Shown here piece by piece: positions 10,195 to 20,959 of a stretch of 64,000 bases of DNA. Where the stretch lies: contig NC_092878.1 of the NCBI RefSeq assembly GCF_028372415.1, positions 28,192,903 through 28,256,902 of the forward strand, in the 5' to 3' direction. The position numbers and the translations under genes are program-made. Below the pieces are notes generated by a model, which had not been told where the DNA came from, searched no databases, and saw nothing but the letters and a program-made list of their open reading frames with translations. The DNA is from Notamacropus eugenii (Eukaryota > Chordata > Mammalia > Diprotodontia > Macropodidae). The number at the start of each line of letters is the position of its first letter. Position 1 is the first letter of the stretch.

Positions 10195-10380
10195 CCTGGT
10201 ATACTACTATCACCTCCTTGACCATGCTCTCCCCTCAGACCCTGATGGGACAGCCCAGGATCCTGAACCCATGAGCCTTGGGAATAGTGATGCTTCCAGC
10301 CCAGCGTCCACAGCCACCATCTACCAGCCTGCAGCCTGGCCACTGCTCCTGCAGATGCTACAGCCACATCTTCTTAGATC
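10195..10380 (-). repeat. Unassigned repeat, right arm of an inverted pair
   Basis: Inverted copy of 9440-9625 (for example 'gagccttgggaatagtgatg' at 10272). The arms are separated by about 570 bp. Confidence 0.6.
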
Positions 10381-10544
10381 CTCCAAACGAAAGCTCTTGC
10401 CACCAAAGTCCAAGGCATGATCAAATGGTTCAGCTTCAGACGTTGGTGGGAAAGACTTTCACATTTGTTCTGTTTCTGCACCCAGAATCCCATGGGGTTT
10501 CTCCATCTGACTTAGGGCTCATGCCTTACCTATGAATTGTGTCC

Positions 10545-10800
10545 CCCATTAGAATGGGAGCTACTTGAGAGTAGGGGCTGTGTCACTTTTCTATGGGTAC
10601 CCCCAGCACTTAGCACGGTGTTTTGTATGTAGTAAGTGCTTAATCAAATGTTTTATTCATTCATCTAATTCATTCCCACCTCCAGGAATTTCATGGCTGC
10701 ACCATTCTTTCTACACATCTCCACCCTTTGAAATCCTCTTCTTCCAAAGGCCAGTTCAGATACCACCTTCTCTTCCACAAAGTGTCTTGGCAGATGGGCA
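10545..10800 (+). repeat. L2 3' end followed by another L2 piece
   Basis: 'agcacttagcacggtgtttt...gtagtaagtgcttaatcaaa' is an L2 terminus (to about 10665). 10670-10800 ('ccaaaggccagttcagatac') resembles an upstream L2 segment. Confidence 0.6.
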
Positions 10801-11084
10801 ACCAACAGGCCTCAAAACTGTCGGTGAGTGAAGGGGATGTCTGCCCCAAGCATGTGAAGACTTGCCCCAGCACAGTGAGCAGATGTGAACAATTTGTTCC
10901 AATGCCATGAAGGCAGCTGAAGTAGGTGCTGTGGAGCGCTTAGGGCTTGGTCACACATGTTAGACACTAAGGTCATCCGCTGCATCCTGGACCATTGCCA
11001 GGCACCTTGCCTTTTGTCTTGTCACTGGATTCTGAAGACTCTGGAAGAGACAGTGAGGCTGGCAACTGCAACTCTACAAGGTCA

Positions 11085-11165
11085 ATTGTTTTCCATTTTT
11101 GTATCTCTAGTGCCGAGCTTAGTGTTTTGCACTTAATAGACATTTCATAAATGTTTGCTAAATGG
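11085..11165 (+). repeat. L2 3' terminal fragment
   Basis: 'ctagtgccgagcttagtgtt...aatagacatttcataaatg'. Confidence 0.6.
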
Positions 11166-11807
11166 ATGATAATATCCTCATCCAGTATGAGTTGGACTCG
11201 ACAATCCACCTGGAATTACCTTCTCCCTACCCAACCTACCCTGCCAAAGGTGTCTGTTATGGATTACTTAGCAGAATAGCAGCAGTGGTGTTTAGGAGAC
11301 TTGTGTGTGCTCACCTATCTGGTACTGGTCACTGGGATGCAGTGGCCAAGGAGGAGATTGGCTTCTGGTGGCACATGAAATCAATGGGTCAGAAAAATCC
11401 TATTCCTGGGTAGAGTCATGCACCACTGATAAGTCAGGACCTGGGGTCTATGGGGTTATTTGAAAATTGAATGGATCCCTCGTCAGAAAGTTTTAAAAAT
11501 AAGTAAAATATGTAGGTTTACAAAAGAAACCACTTATGCTGAAATAGTTATCCAAGAAAGAAAGTTCACAGACTGCAGGTCAAGAATCTCTCGGCTAGAC
11601 CCAGTGGGTTCTGGGCAGTCAAAGCCTGTGCATAATTAAGAAGAGTCAGGGGAGCTAGATTGGAGTGCTCATCAGCACCTAGTCACAGATTTCCAGTATT
11701 CAGTTCTTTGATTTATCTCTGGAAAAATTGTCTTCCAATCCCAAACTTGTGGCAGGCCATAACGCTTTGTTAGAGTATTGCCCAAGGCTGTGAGAAAGAC
11801 TGGTTAA

Positions 11808-12045
11808 TTTAGGCAGCCAGGTGACTCCGGACCTGAAAACAGAAAGATCTGAATTCAAATGTGGCCTCATGCACTTAACAGCTCTGTGACTGGACAAGTT
11901 ACTTGACCTCAGTCTGCCTCAGTTTCCTTATCTGTAAAATGGGGATGATAACAATTATCTCCCAGGGTTGTTGTGAGGATAAAATGAGATATCTGTAAAA
12001 CGCTTTGTAAATCTTAAAGCACTAGCTGTTATCATTGTTAAATTC
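11808..12045 (+). repeat. CORE-SINE (MIR/THER type)
   Basis: Head 'ggcagccaggtgactccgga', core 'tgcctcagtttccttatctg', and the MIR-style 3' part 'gggttgttgtgaggataaaa...gcactagctgttatcatt'. It has no BovB-like tail. Confidence 0.75.
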
Positions 12046-12079
12046 CTGAGTAGAATGGATAATAGAAGCACTGCATTTG

Positions 12080-12210
12080 ATTTCTATTTATTATGTCCCC
12101 TCAACTCCAACTTCTCACTTTAAAGAGAATTCAGATGATTTGCCTGAGATCATATTTGGCAGTAGCAAAATTTAGATTTGAATCTGGGGCCCCTGACTGC
12201 ACACTTTTCA
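12080..12210 (-). repeat. MIR fragment
   Basis: 'gatttgcctgagatcatatt' followed by 'atttgaatctggggcccctg'. Confidence 0.5.
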
Positions 12211-12943
12211 CTTTGGCATACTCCCTCTCCCTCCCAGGACTCTGGTGAACTACTGTCAGCCTTGGCCTCTGAACCATACAGGATTTACCAAGTTAATTCA
12301 TCAAAACTCAAATTAGAGGAAAAGCCTGTATTTTTTTTGTTTATTAATCAGCTATTAAAAAACACATCATTTCCAGATAATGATTACACAAAAATAGAAG
12401 CATGTTATATATTCTTATAGCATTAGTTAATATACACTGAGGTTATGTTCATGTTTATTTGAATAGACTAAGCATTATCTGGGACAAGAAGAAGGTATTC
12501 ATCTCACCCACCTATTGTGGAGCATACAAAGAGTAAAATGCCTCTCTCATCATTTAGGAAGTATGTGCTGCCTATGGCTCTGGGCACAGTGAAGAAGAGG
12601 GAGGGTGGAAAGGTCAGGGTGGCATGCTTTCGGGCAATGAGTCAGAGCCACACATGCCTACCCCAAAGGCAGGCAGATTCACACAAAGCACTTCCAGGTG
12701 GCACCCAGAGAGAATTGCTATGGGCATGTGAGGAAGGGAAAGTAGCACTGTGTTTTGAGGAAAGGAAAGGCCAGCTGAGCCCAGAAGAGAGCCAGGTATG
12801 AAAAGGATAATCCAGTGTAGGTCCTTTCCCATGAAATGTTTATGGTCTTTTTTGGGGGAGAGAGGATTTTGAGAAATAGAAGAGCTGTTGTACTTCTGCT
12901 ATGCTCTTTGTCCCCCAACCCTTTAGTTCACAAAACCAGAAGC

Positions 12944-13094
12944 AATAAAAATTTGATCATTGACTATTCATAGCAGTTAACAGAGCTCAGCTCTTCCTCC
13001 CCAGGTTTTATGTTCCCCCAAGAGCAATCTTGGAAGAATTTTAATCCAGTTTCCTCATTTTACAGACAAAGAAACTGCAGCCTAGAGAGGCTAA
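12944..13094 (+). repeat. 150-bp direct repeat, copy A
   Basis: It starts 'aataaaaatttgatcattga' and ends 'gcctagagaggctaa'. The same unit recurs at 14799-14949 with about a dozen differences. Its last ~50 bases are MIR-like ('cctcattttacagacaaaga'). Confidence 0.85.
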
Positions 13095-13095
13095 G

Positions 13096-13740
13096 AAACT
13101 TGGCCAAGGAATACTATTGTGTTATAAAGAAATGACTAGGGGGAAGGTTTCAGAAAAAACTGGGAAGACATGGAACGAGACAAAGTGAGCAGAGCAGAAC
13201 CAGGAGAATGTTGTACACAGTAACAGTAACATTGTAACAAATGATCAACTATGAAAGACTTAGCTACACTTACCAACGATCCATGACAATTCCAAGGAAC
13301 TCATGACTGAAAATGCTATCTACCTCCAAAGAAAGAACTTGGAGTGGAGATTAAACCATATTGGTCTTTATGTTCTTTTTTCCCCCCAATATGGCTAATA
13401 AGAAAATGTTTTGCATGACTTCACATGAATAATAAGTATCATATTGTTTGCCTTCTCAATGGTTAAGGGAGAGTTTAGATGCAGGGAGAGAATTTGGAAC
13501 TTAAAATTAAGAAAAATAAATGTTAATCATTTTAAAAAAATACAATTAGGAACTTTAAAAAAATAGAAAAACAGATAAGTTATTTTAATATTAAAAATGA
13601 AAATTCGTGACAAATGAGAGAAATAAAGTAACAATTAAAAAAAACTTGGTCAAGGTTACACAGGAACCCAAGTCCTCTGATGTCAAAGCCAGAATTCTTT
13701 TCACTGCATCCATGCTGCCTCCCAACAGTTAGTGTTTTCC
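13096..13740 (-). repeat. MIR remainder around an L1 insertion
   Basis: The MIR-like stretch ending at 13109 resumes at 13642 with 'aaacttggtcaaggttacac' and runs on to 'agtcctctgatgtcaaagcc'. Confidence 0.6.
13110..13641 (+). mobile_element. 5'-truncated L1 insertion
   Basis: It starts 'aatactattgtgttataaag', includes 'agcagagcagaaccaggaga', and ends in the L1 tail region 'gggagagaatttggaactta' plus A-rich sequence. The flanking 14-bp repeats aaacttggccaagg (13096-13109) and aaacttggtcaagg (13642-13655) differ at one base, the mark of L1 target-primed insertion. Confidence 0.8.
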
Positions 13741-14609
13741 ATAAGGATGTACACTGCCTCTGCTTCTTGCTGTCAGGTGAAAGCCACCTCAACAGAAGCT
13801 AAGAAGCTAGAACGGATGAAATGAGAAAAGCCAACTAAACCAAATGGTTCCCATGTTAAATAGTGAATGCCACTGAGAGGGCTGGCAAAGTGACTTGGTG
13901 AGGCTTGAGGGAAGGGAAAAACAGCTGAGTAGCCTTGATACAAGATACTTTCCGGCAAAAAAGGACCTTGCTGGGGGGTAAGGAAGGAGCAGCTCCTTTC
14001 CACTACCGGTCTCTGAATGGAATTATGTGAAATTCAGGCAAGTGGAATTTAAAAATCTAATACCTTATTTCTGGAGTAGCTAGAGGGGAGAGTAGCCTAA
14101 TTAGTAGGAACACTACCCTATGGTTTCTTACTTTGGAAGAGTTTGTAATTTTTCTAAACTTAAAGCAACAGATGTATGTGCCATCGATTCCCCAGAAACT
14201 TTGTGTATAGGGGCTGGAGTTTTTAAAAAATATTTCCATTGAAATCACAGACAAGCAGGGCAGTTTTGAATATAAGGAACTTATTATCTACTTGAAACGA
14301 TAATTAATATGAAAGATTCATGGTTTCCTATGGAGCTCTACTTTTGTACTGTGTTTGCAGAAATGTCCTTTTGGGGGGAGTTCTAAGTTCAGAATCTTAA
14401 AAATTTCAATGCAATGAGGGAAAAAACCCATTTCTATTAAGTAACCCAGGCTAGGGTTGAACTAGGCTAGGGAGAGGTTTTCAGATCCTCATTCAAAATC
14501 CCTCTTTATGCACCAAGTTCCACCATACTCCAAAGGCTACCACATTCCTGAGTCTCACTGGAAGCTGAGGACTTGGAGAAGACCATAGGTGAAATCCAGG
14601 AAGGGGCAC

Positions 14610-15105
14610 TGAGAAAGAACCACAGAATCTGAGTTTGAAGGGCCCTCAACAGCTACATAGTCCCACCCATACCTGAAAGGGATCCCTGTTACATAAACCA
14701 ACTGGATAAGCGGCAAACCAGGCTCTGTCTGAAGCTCTCCGATGAGGGAGAACCTCCCATCACTCCAGGCAGTCAATTCCACTCGTTGAAATGGATCAAA
14801 TAAAAATTTGATCATTGACTACTCATAGCAGTTAACAGAACTCAGCTCTTCCTCCCCAAGTTTTATGTTCCCCCAAGTGCAATTTTAGTAGAATTTTAGT
14901 CCAGTTTCCTCATTTTACAGATGAGGAAACTGCAGCCTAGAGAGGCTAATTTTGAGGATGTCTTTTCTGAGATCAAGTCTAAATTTGTCTTTTTGCAACT
15001 TCTACCCACTGCTTCTTCTTCAGTCCTCTGGAATGAAACGGAACAAGTTTTTACATGATTTATAGGTCCTGGAGAAAGGTCTGCTTTTACCTCTCCAATC
15101 TCGAC
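14610..15105 (-). repeat. CR1/L3 LINE 3' part, interrupted
   Basis: 'ctgagtttgaagggccctca', 'acccatacctgaaagggatc' and, after copy B of the 150-bp unit, 'tttttgcaacttctacccac' follow the reversed CR1/L3 3' region. Confidence 0.55.
14799..14949 (+). repeat. 150-bp direct repeat, copy B
   Basis: About 92% identical to 12944-13094. It is placed inside a CR1/L3 remnant, with L3 sequence on both sides. Confidence 0.85.
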
Positions 15106-15719
15106 CTAAGTTAGAGACTAGTGCCTGGAACAACACTATTCTCTAACTTCCTTACATATGCAAAAGAATAAGGAATCTGCATGGCCTTTTGGATAAAACT
15201 CCAAAGAACTAGAGGCTGACGTCACTGTGCTAAGATGAGAAACTGTCATTCCCCAATCCTCCTCCTAAAACCATTTGTTTGTTTTTCACTCTTTTTCTTC
15301 CATCAACCTCTCAATGGGAACAATTTCCTTATATTGGGCTACTAGAAAAATGGAAACATGAGTTTCTTTGGTCTGTTATTGGTAACGGCAATGCTGAAGC
15401 CCAAAAGGGCACATACATAAATCATGGTGCTCTATTTCCTCCGAATGAGGGCCACTCATGACAGATAGTGCATCCTCAAATCTGGAATCCTTGGGTCCAC
15501 CTAGTCTCATCTTCACTCCAGCCAATCTGGGGCAGCCTCTGTGCTCACCCACATCTTTCTCCCCCCACTCCCTTCCATCTCTGACTCTGAGAACTTCTGC
15601 AAAGGGCCTATCAGGCCACTGCCCTGTGGCAAAGACTGGTTGTTTTTGTGACTTTGATCCTGTCTTCTCTAGACATAATTCCCTTCTCCATTAGAGAAAC
15701 TTCCTTAGGTCTGTCAATT

Positions 15720-15795
15720 CGCATTTATTAGGATCTTACCATGTGCTAAATACTTGGTTAAATGCTAGGGATTCAAGGAAAGGCCAGAAAAACCA
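15720..15795 (-). repeat. L2 3' terminal fragment
   Basis: 'tcttaccatgtgctaaatac...aaatgctagggattc'. Confidence 0.6.
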
Positions 15796-15844
15796 AATCA
15801 AAACCCCAACAAAAACCAAAAACCTAAAAAAAACTTCTTTAATT

Positions 15845-16170
15845 TTGAATTTTTATGCCTAGCACTGAGCACAGTGCGTGGCACATTTTCAGTCATTTTT
15901 AGTTATGTCTGGGTCTTTGTGACCCCAGGGTCTTTTCTTGGCAAAGATACTGGAGTGATCTGTTATTTTCTTCTCCAGTTCATTTTACAGATGAAGAAAC
16001 TGAGGCAAATAAGGTTAAGCGACTTGCCCAGGTCACACAACTAGTCAGTGTTTGAGGCCAGATTTGAACACAAGAAGATGAGTCTTTCTGACTCCAAGCC
16101 TGGCACTCTCTCCACTGTGCCTCCAAGTCACCCTTATAAGTGCCTATAAACGCTTTTCATTCATTTATAT
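15845..16170 (+). repeat. L2 3' end split by a Mar-1 SINE
   Basis: 'cctagcactgagcacagtgc' is at 15858-15877. The terminal 'ataagtgcctataaacgctt' follows the SINE. Confidence 0.65.
15890..16132 (-). mobile_element. Mar-1-type CORE-SINE
   Basis: Reversed element: BovB-like tail 'cagtcatttttagttatgtc...ggcaaagatactggagtg', core 'cattttacagatgaagaaac', head 'tggcactctctccactgtgc'. Confidence 0.85.
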
Positions 16171-16319
16171 TTTCTACCAGGCTATTACTCAATTACCAAT
16201 GGTCCAGTAAACATAATGATTCTTTTTATACAAAATACAAAAAACCTTTGTGATAGAAAAAACCCGTTTTCAGCCTTGCAGTAACTCACAAATTTTTTTT
16301 CCATGAACAAATGTAGGAT

Positions 16320-16510
16320 AGAAGGTTAGAGCTGGAAAAGGACTTGGAAATAATTTAGGTTCAACCTCTGCATTTGCAGATGAAGAGACTGAGCACCCCT
16401 GAAGTAACGTGTCCAACGGCATAAGCCAGTAAGGTCTTTTCAGAAGTTTGAGGATTCAAACCTTGCTTCCTCTGCACCCAAATCCAGTGTGAAGTTCACT
16501 TTACTATGCC
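16320..16510 (-). repeat. MIR-type repeat
   Basis: 'ggttagagctggaaaaggac', 'catttgcagatgaagagact' and 'gtgtccaacggcataagcca'. Confidence 0.6.
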
Positions 16511-16516
16511 GTTTTT

Positions 16517-16540
16517 ACACACATACACACACACATGCAT
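16517..16540. repeat. Short CA-rich microsatellite
   Basis: 'cacacatacacacacacatg'. Confidence 0.7.
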
Positions 16541-17049
16541 ATTACAACCTCTGTGTATAAAGTTCATATATGTATGTCCACACATATTCAAGAATATGAA
16601 AAAACCAAGTATTTTTATATATATGACAATCACTCAAACAGTTAGAGAATAAAAATAAATCTAGAGAATCCAGCATACTTAAGAGTAAGCTTTTGAACAA
16701 TTTAATGCCCTTCCCTCCCTGCCCCATTTTGGCCTTACACTTGCGTGGTCCAAGAACTGGGCCAATGCTCACACAGAAATAGGAGAAAAATACCCTTTGA
16801 GTACAGGGATTCCAAACGCTGACCTAAATTGTGTTTTAGAAGTTCATTAGTGGAAACAATTTGCGTTGTTAGACATTTAATTCCCTTTAAAATAAACATA
16901 ATTTAGAAAGTTAAACTAGAGTAAAAAAAAACCACAAACCCCAATCCAAAACCTTTTCCAAACAAAAACAGCGATCCCTTTGAATTTAATACTTCTTGCT
17001 TTGGTACCTCAGAAGACAAAGGTACAAATAAAGGACCAGTTGGCTTTTC

Positions 17050-18480
17050 TGGAAGAGCCATGGGGACTGTCACAATTTATTTGACTTCCTATGACTGGTA
17101 GGGCTTTGGCAATACAGACTTCACTCTTTGCTGTCTTCAATTAATTTTAAAAAATCATCCTGGTGATTTTTCCATGCTGATCCCCATGAAGAGTTCTAAC
17201 TACTATCCTTCTGAAACAAGAATTTGGACAAATGGTCCAGAGAGAACAGGGCTACAAGAAACATTACAGGGGGACAAATAATCAATTTTTGGTTAAATGC
17301 AAGCATAGAAATGCAAATCCCATCTGAAATAAGGCGTTGCTACATACAATGCTTTACTTTTTAAAGAGAGTAGTTAGTGAACTGTCTTTGAAAACAAGGC
17401 TTTTCTTCCCCACCCCCACTTTTTGCTGGAATTAACATAAATTCCTGATTTTTAGAAAACAGTAATTGGCTTCTGTCACCAGCTGATGGTGGGGGAACTT
17501 GGGTCTTTTAAGTTATTATAATATCATATAATGTCATTATGACATTACAGAGAATAACCTCTTCCACTGATGGTCAGACCACTGTCACAAAATGGTGGCA
17601 GGTACATTTTAAACGGACACTGGTCCTGTAAGTATTCCATATGGAAGTAACTAGTTGTTGACTACAAAGCTATACTAGTATTCTTGTTTATGGTTAGAGA
17701 AATGTAACCCTTAGTTTCCTAACCAAGTATAGGTTTGGTGGAGAGGGAGAAATGGTCTCAATCAACTTCAGGGTCTGCTGTTTCAGACTGTTGGAGGCAA
17801 GGGTGACTTAGGCAAGGGTGAGTGCTCAGGTCCTTTAGGCCTAGAGTAGTGATATGAGTACCCAGAACGAAAAAAACTTCTCATTTTCAAATCTAAGTTT
17901 TGAGGGTCTGAGAAGTAGTTTTCTTCTAGTTAGTAGGCAGTGTGGCAATTGTGGAGACAATCCCTGGTCTCTTCCTAAAGACGACAGAAGCCAAATAAAT
18001 AAGACCATTTCTCTCTCTCTTTCTCCATGCCCTATGAAGGGTAAAAGCAGCTACGGAAGTAGCTAAACAGATCTGCGCATGTGCAGAAGGCCTGCTACGG
18101 ATGGTGTTTTTGGTGGTTCAAGTAGGAAGTGATGTGGAGTTGAGTTACCAAGAAGTTCAATTTCATATCATGATTCCTTCTAGGCTTCTGAAGGACCCAC
18201 TGGACAATTTTACTCCCTTCTCATTCTTTCCCCCAGGCCCCTTTTCTTACCCCTGACCTAGAAGAGAACCCTTTGAATTCTAGGGTTGGAGGGAAACTGA
18301 AAAGGCCATCTAGCTCATCATCCTTATTTTAAAGATAAGGAAACTGAGGCCCAGAAAAGTAAAGTAACTTGCTCAAAGTCACACATCGAGAAAGTGGCAA
18401 ATTGAGGACTAGACCTCAGATCTCCAGATTCCTAGTCCGGAGATCTGTCTGCTACATGGCCTCAATTCGCTTCTTGTCTC
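17050..18480 (-). other. EHD4: Putative EHD4 3' untranslated region
   Basis: Downstream of the TAA (18483-18481) the minus strand is non-coding and, apart from a MIR at 18265-18460, looks single-copy. An AATAAA lies on the minus strand within the A/T run at 17074-17082, and ATTAAA signals occur near 16700 and 16876. The end is therefore a guess. A 16-base palindrome-like string, tctgcgcatgtgcaga (18071-18086), lies within it. Confidence 0.35.
18265..18460 (-). repeat. MIR in the EHD4 3' UTR
   Basis: 'taaggaaactgaggcccaga' and 'cttgctcaaagtcacacatc', ending only about 20 bases downstream of the EHD4 stop codon. It is in the sense orientation of EHD4. Confidence 0.7.
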
Positions 18481-19017
18481 TTAATCCATATTTGACAGAG
18501 ATTTCCGGTGGGAGGGGGGCACAAGGTGAGGGGGTAAGCTGCTTGGCAATTCATAACCATCTAGTTTAATTTTGATGAGATGTTTGGCCAAGGCAAACTC
18601 TTCCTCATCCAACATGCCATCGTTGTCGCAGTCTGCAAGTTTCCAGATCTTGCCCAGGACGCTGTTGGGCAGCTTGGAGGTCACCATTTCCTTTTTGGCA
18701 TTGATACCAGATATCTTGCCGTTGACGGGTGACAGGGTATAGAAGAGCTCATCGTAGGCTGGTTTATCCTTGGCTACGACCCACTCCTCCTCATCAGCTC
18801 CTTCCTTGGCCCCTTCTCCATAGCCCTGGTTGAAGGGTCCCTCCGTGGTCCCATCGAAGGCTCCACCATGCACCAGCTGTGTGGGCATGTTGAGTTCTTC
18901 TTGGCTGATGAGGTTCATCAAGGAGGAGATCTTGTTCGTCAGCATGTTGTCCACGGCTTCGATCAGTTTCGGCTTCAGGGAGTGGAACTTGGTAAAATCA
19001 TAGTTTTCTAACTGCTC
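18481..19017 (-). CDS. EHD4: EHD4 last coding exon: GPF linker and C-terminal EH domain
   Basis: The exon encodes 178 residues plus TAA, beginning EQLENYDFTKFHSLKPKLIE after an acceptor at 19019-19018. The first ~35 residues finish the helical domain. A linker follows with the GPF motif (GGAFDGTTEGPFNQGYGEG) and an acidic ADEEEW. The EH domain runs from about KDKPAYDELFYTLSP to the end. It shows GKIWKLAD, whose Trp lies in the NPF-peptide pocket, and one EF-hand loop, DCDNDGMLDEEEF. The PTQLV.GGAFDGTTEGP linker and the HLIKIKLDGYELPSS and VPPSHRKSL tail identify EHD4 against EHD1-3. EHD4 is a dynamin-like ATPase of early endosomes that binds NPF-containing partners. The last four residues, SNMD, differ from human (PKAD as I recall). 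Translation enters from the previous exon in phase 0, so no start codon is expected here. Confidence 0.97.
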   Translation of the reverse strand, partial: EQLENYDFTKFHSLKPKLIEAVDNMLTNKISSLMNLISQEELNMPTQLVHGGAFDGTTEGPFNQGYGEGAKEGADEEEWVVAKDKPAYDELFYTLSPVNGKISGINAKKEMVTSKLPNSVLGKIWKLADCDNDGMLDEEEFALAKHLIKIKLDGYELPSSLPPHLVPPSHRKSLSNMD

Positions 19018-19324
19018 CTGTCAAATGACAAATTGCAGAGACATTAGACATTCTCCAAAGATTGGGTCACTGAACTGCTTTTCTTTTCATTGGCTGGCCT
19101 GACGAAATGACTTTCCTTCTAAAGCAAGTTTCAAATACTTAAACCTGGATGCATTCTTGTTTTCTAGAGACTTCTCCCTGGTGGGAACCCCAAATCTGCC
19201 CTTCCCACCTGCACAAATGATTTTCAAATAGAGCACGTTTCTTTCTTAATAAACAAAAGTAAAGCTGCTTGAGACATATCTTAACCTTTTAAAAATAGAG
19301 GCAGTGTTTTCAGCATGTTAAGAG

Positions 19325-19570
19325 TCATAATAATACCGCCTAAGTTTATATACTGTTCTATATTCTTTAAAACACTTTCACATTATTCTCCCATTTGGAC
19401 AGCATTACAGCCCTGGGAGGGAGGAATGGGAAGTATTCCTATTCCCATTTTATGGAGGAGTTTCCAGGGGTCCAGGGGTGCTTGTCCCAAGGTCAGTCAT
19501 GGTCCTAGCAAATCAGTGGCAGAATCAGGACTAGAATTCAGGTCTCTCTACCTTCAGTCCAGCTATGCTG
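19325..19570 (-). repeat. MIR
   Basis: 'cactttcacattattctccc' leads into 'ttgtcccaaggtcagtcatg' and 'tagaattcaggtctctctac'. Confidence 0.6.
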
Positions 19571-20959
19571 TTAAGTCACATTGTAAAAGGGTAAGTCAGA
19601 GTCACTGGAGTTAGGTGACTCAACATGATTTTGGGTAAGATTATTCTAGGAAAAAAAAATCGTCCATAATTGGTTTTTTCCTAGCTAAAAAAACCTAGTA
19701 ATTTTGGATGCCTTCTAATTTGCTTAAAATATTTTTCATCTGTATATTTTGTTTTTCTATCACCTTTCCAAATGTTTCCTTCTCCTACTCAGCAAGTTAT
19801 CCCTTCTAAGAAACAATAAACAAGGGGGAAGATCAGTTAAACAAAACTAACCACCACATTAACTGAGTATTCAACACCCATAGTCTTCCTCCATTCCAAG
19901 GGGGGGAGTGGGGGGAGGAGGAAAAATCTCACATGCTTTTACAATTAGACATCAGTGCTTCCTTTCACAAGGTGAGCCTCAATGTTTGACTGAGCTTTAT
20001 AATCTGAAAGGGGCTATAAACTAACAATTACACAAAGGGACTAGTTAGAAGCCTCGATACCACACCAAAAAGGCATTTCTGGCAGAGGCAGGGCTATTAA
20101 AATACTCCAGCCACTGAGCATCGTATCTGTCGAATCAGCTGTTGATCCAAGGGAGTCATACAAAGTTAAGGCAGAAAATGGAAGAGAATTATATGAAAGA
20201 ATTAACTTAATTATAAGAAAAAGAAGTTTGATCCAAGTTTATAAAGCTTCTCTAGTTCTGGCTCCTGGTGAGGGAAACCTTTTGATCTGAGGAAGCAGGA
20301 CTCAGTCTTTTGAGTGGGCTGGTCAGAATCAGGCACAAGCCTCCTTGAAAGCTCTCGAAGATTCCTACGTAAGGAAGCCCACTGTTCTGAGGACATTTAT
20401 TCTGCCCATTTCTAAAGCACTGAGGCTGTAGGTTGGTCCTCTCTGCCAATGATGCTGGATGGTCAAGCAGAATTGAAAGAGACAAATAAGCTTGCCATGA
20501 CATTTCATTAATCAAGAAGCAAACTGAGGAGGAGGGAAAGGAGAAGGAGAACAGCCTACACAAAAATGCCAGGACTCTGGTGATCAACAAGCTATGATTC
20601 CTCTGGGGCGGATACACACACCTACCCTATCTCCTTAGAAACTGCGCTCAAGCCCTTTCTCCCAGGGATGCTAAGACGACACAAAAGAATCCCTTCATAC
20701 GGGGGAGCAGAGAGACAGGTGGGGGGAGCGGAGGGAGGGAGCCCAGGCCCGAGGGGAACACATATGGTGAGGGCAAATATGCAGAGAGCTGGCAGGGGGG
20801 AAATGTCAGCTATTTGCAGTCAGGAGGCAGGAAGTTTCTACGGTGCCTATGCTGGAGAGCAGACAGGAAATGAATCCTAACTGCTCCACTGCCTGAGTCC
20901 TCACATACAAGCCCACCACGGTTCCTGCCCCCAGCAGCTCCCATTCCAAAAGAGATTAT

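Larger units (their letters stand above)
5400..17050. other. Intergenic region between EHD4 (3' end) and SPTBN5 (5' end)
   Basis: About 11.6 kb separate the presumed EHD4 polyadenylation region from the SPTBN5 start. The interval is filled mainly by MIR, L2, L1 and CR1/L3 remnants, listed separately. No frame here shows recognisable protein similarity, and the longest open stretches fall inside repeats. Stretches 7640-8490, 11170-11800, 12215-12940, 13740-14600 and 15110-15720 contain nothing I can assign. Confidence 0.6.

Noticed and set aside
10134-10420. Overlapping frames on both strands with related peptides at 9375-9584
   Set aside because: The similarity comes from the inverted DNA repeat pair, not from a coding family.
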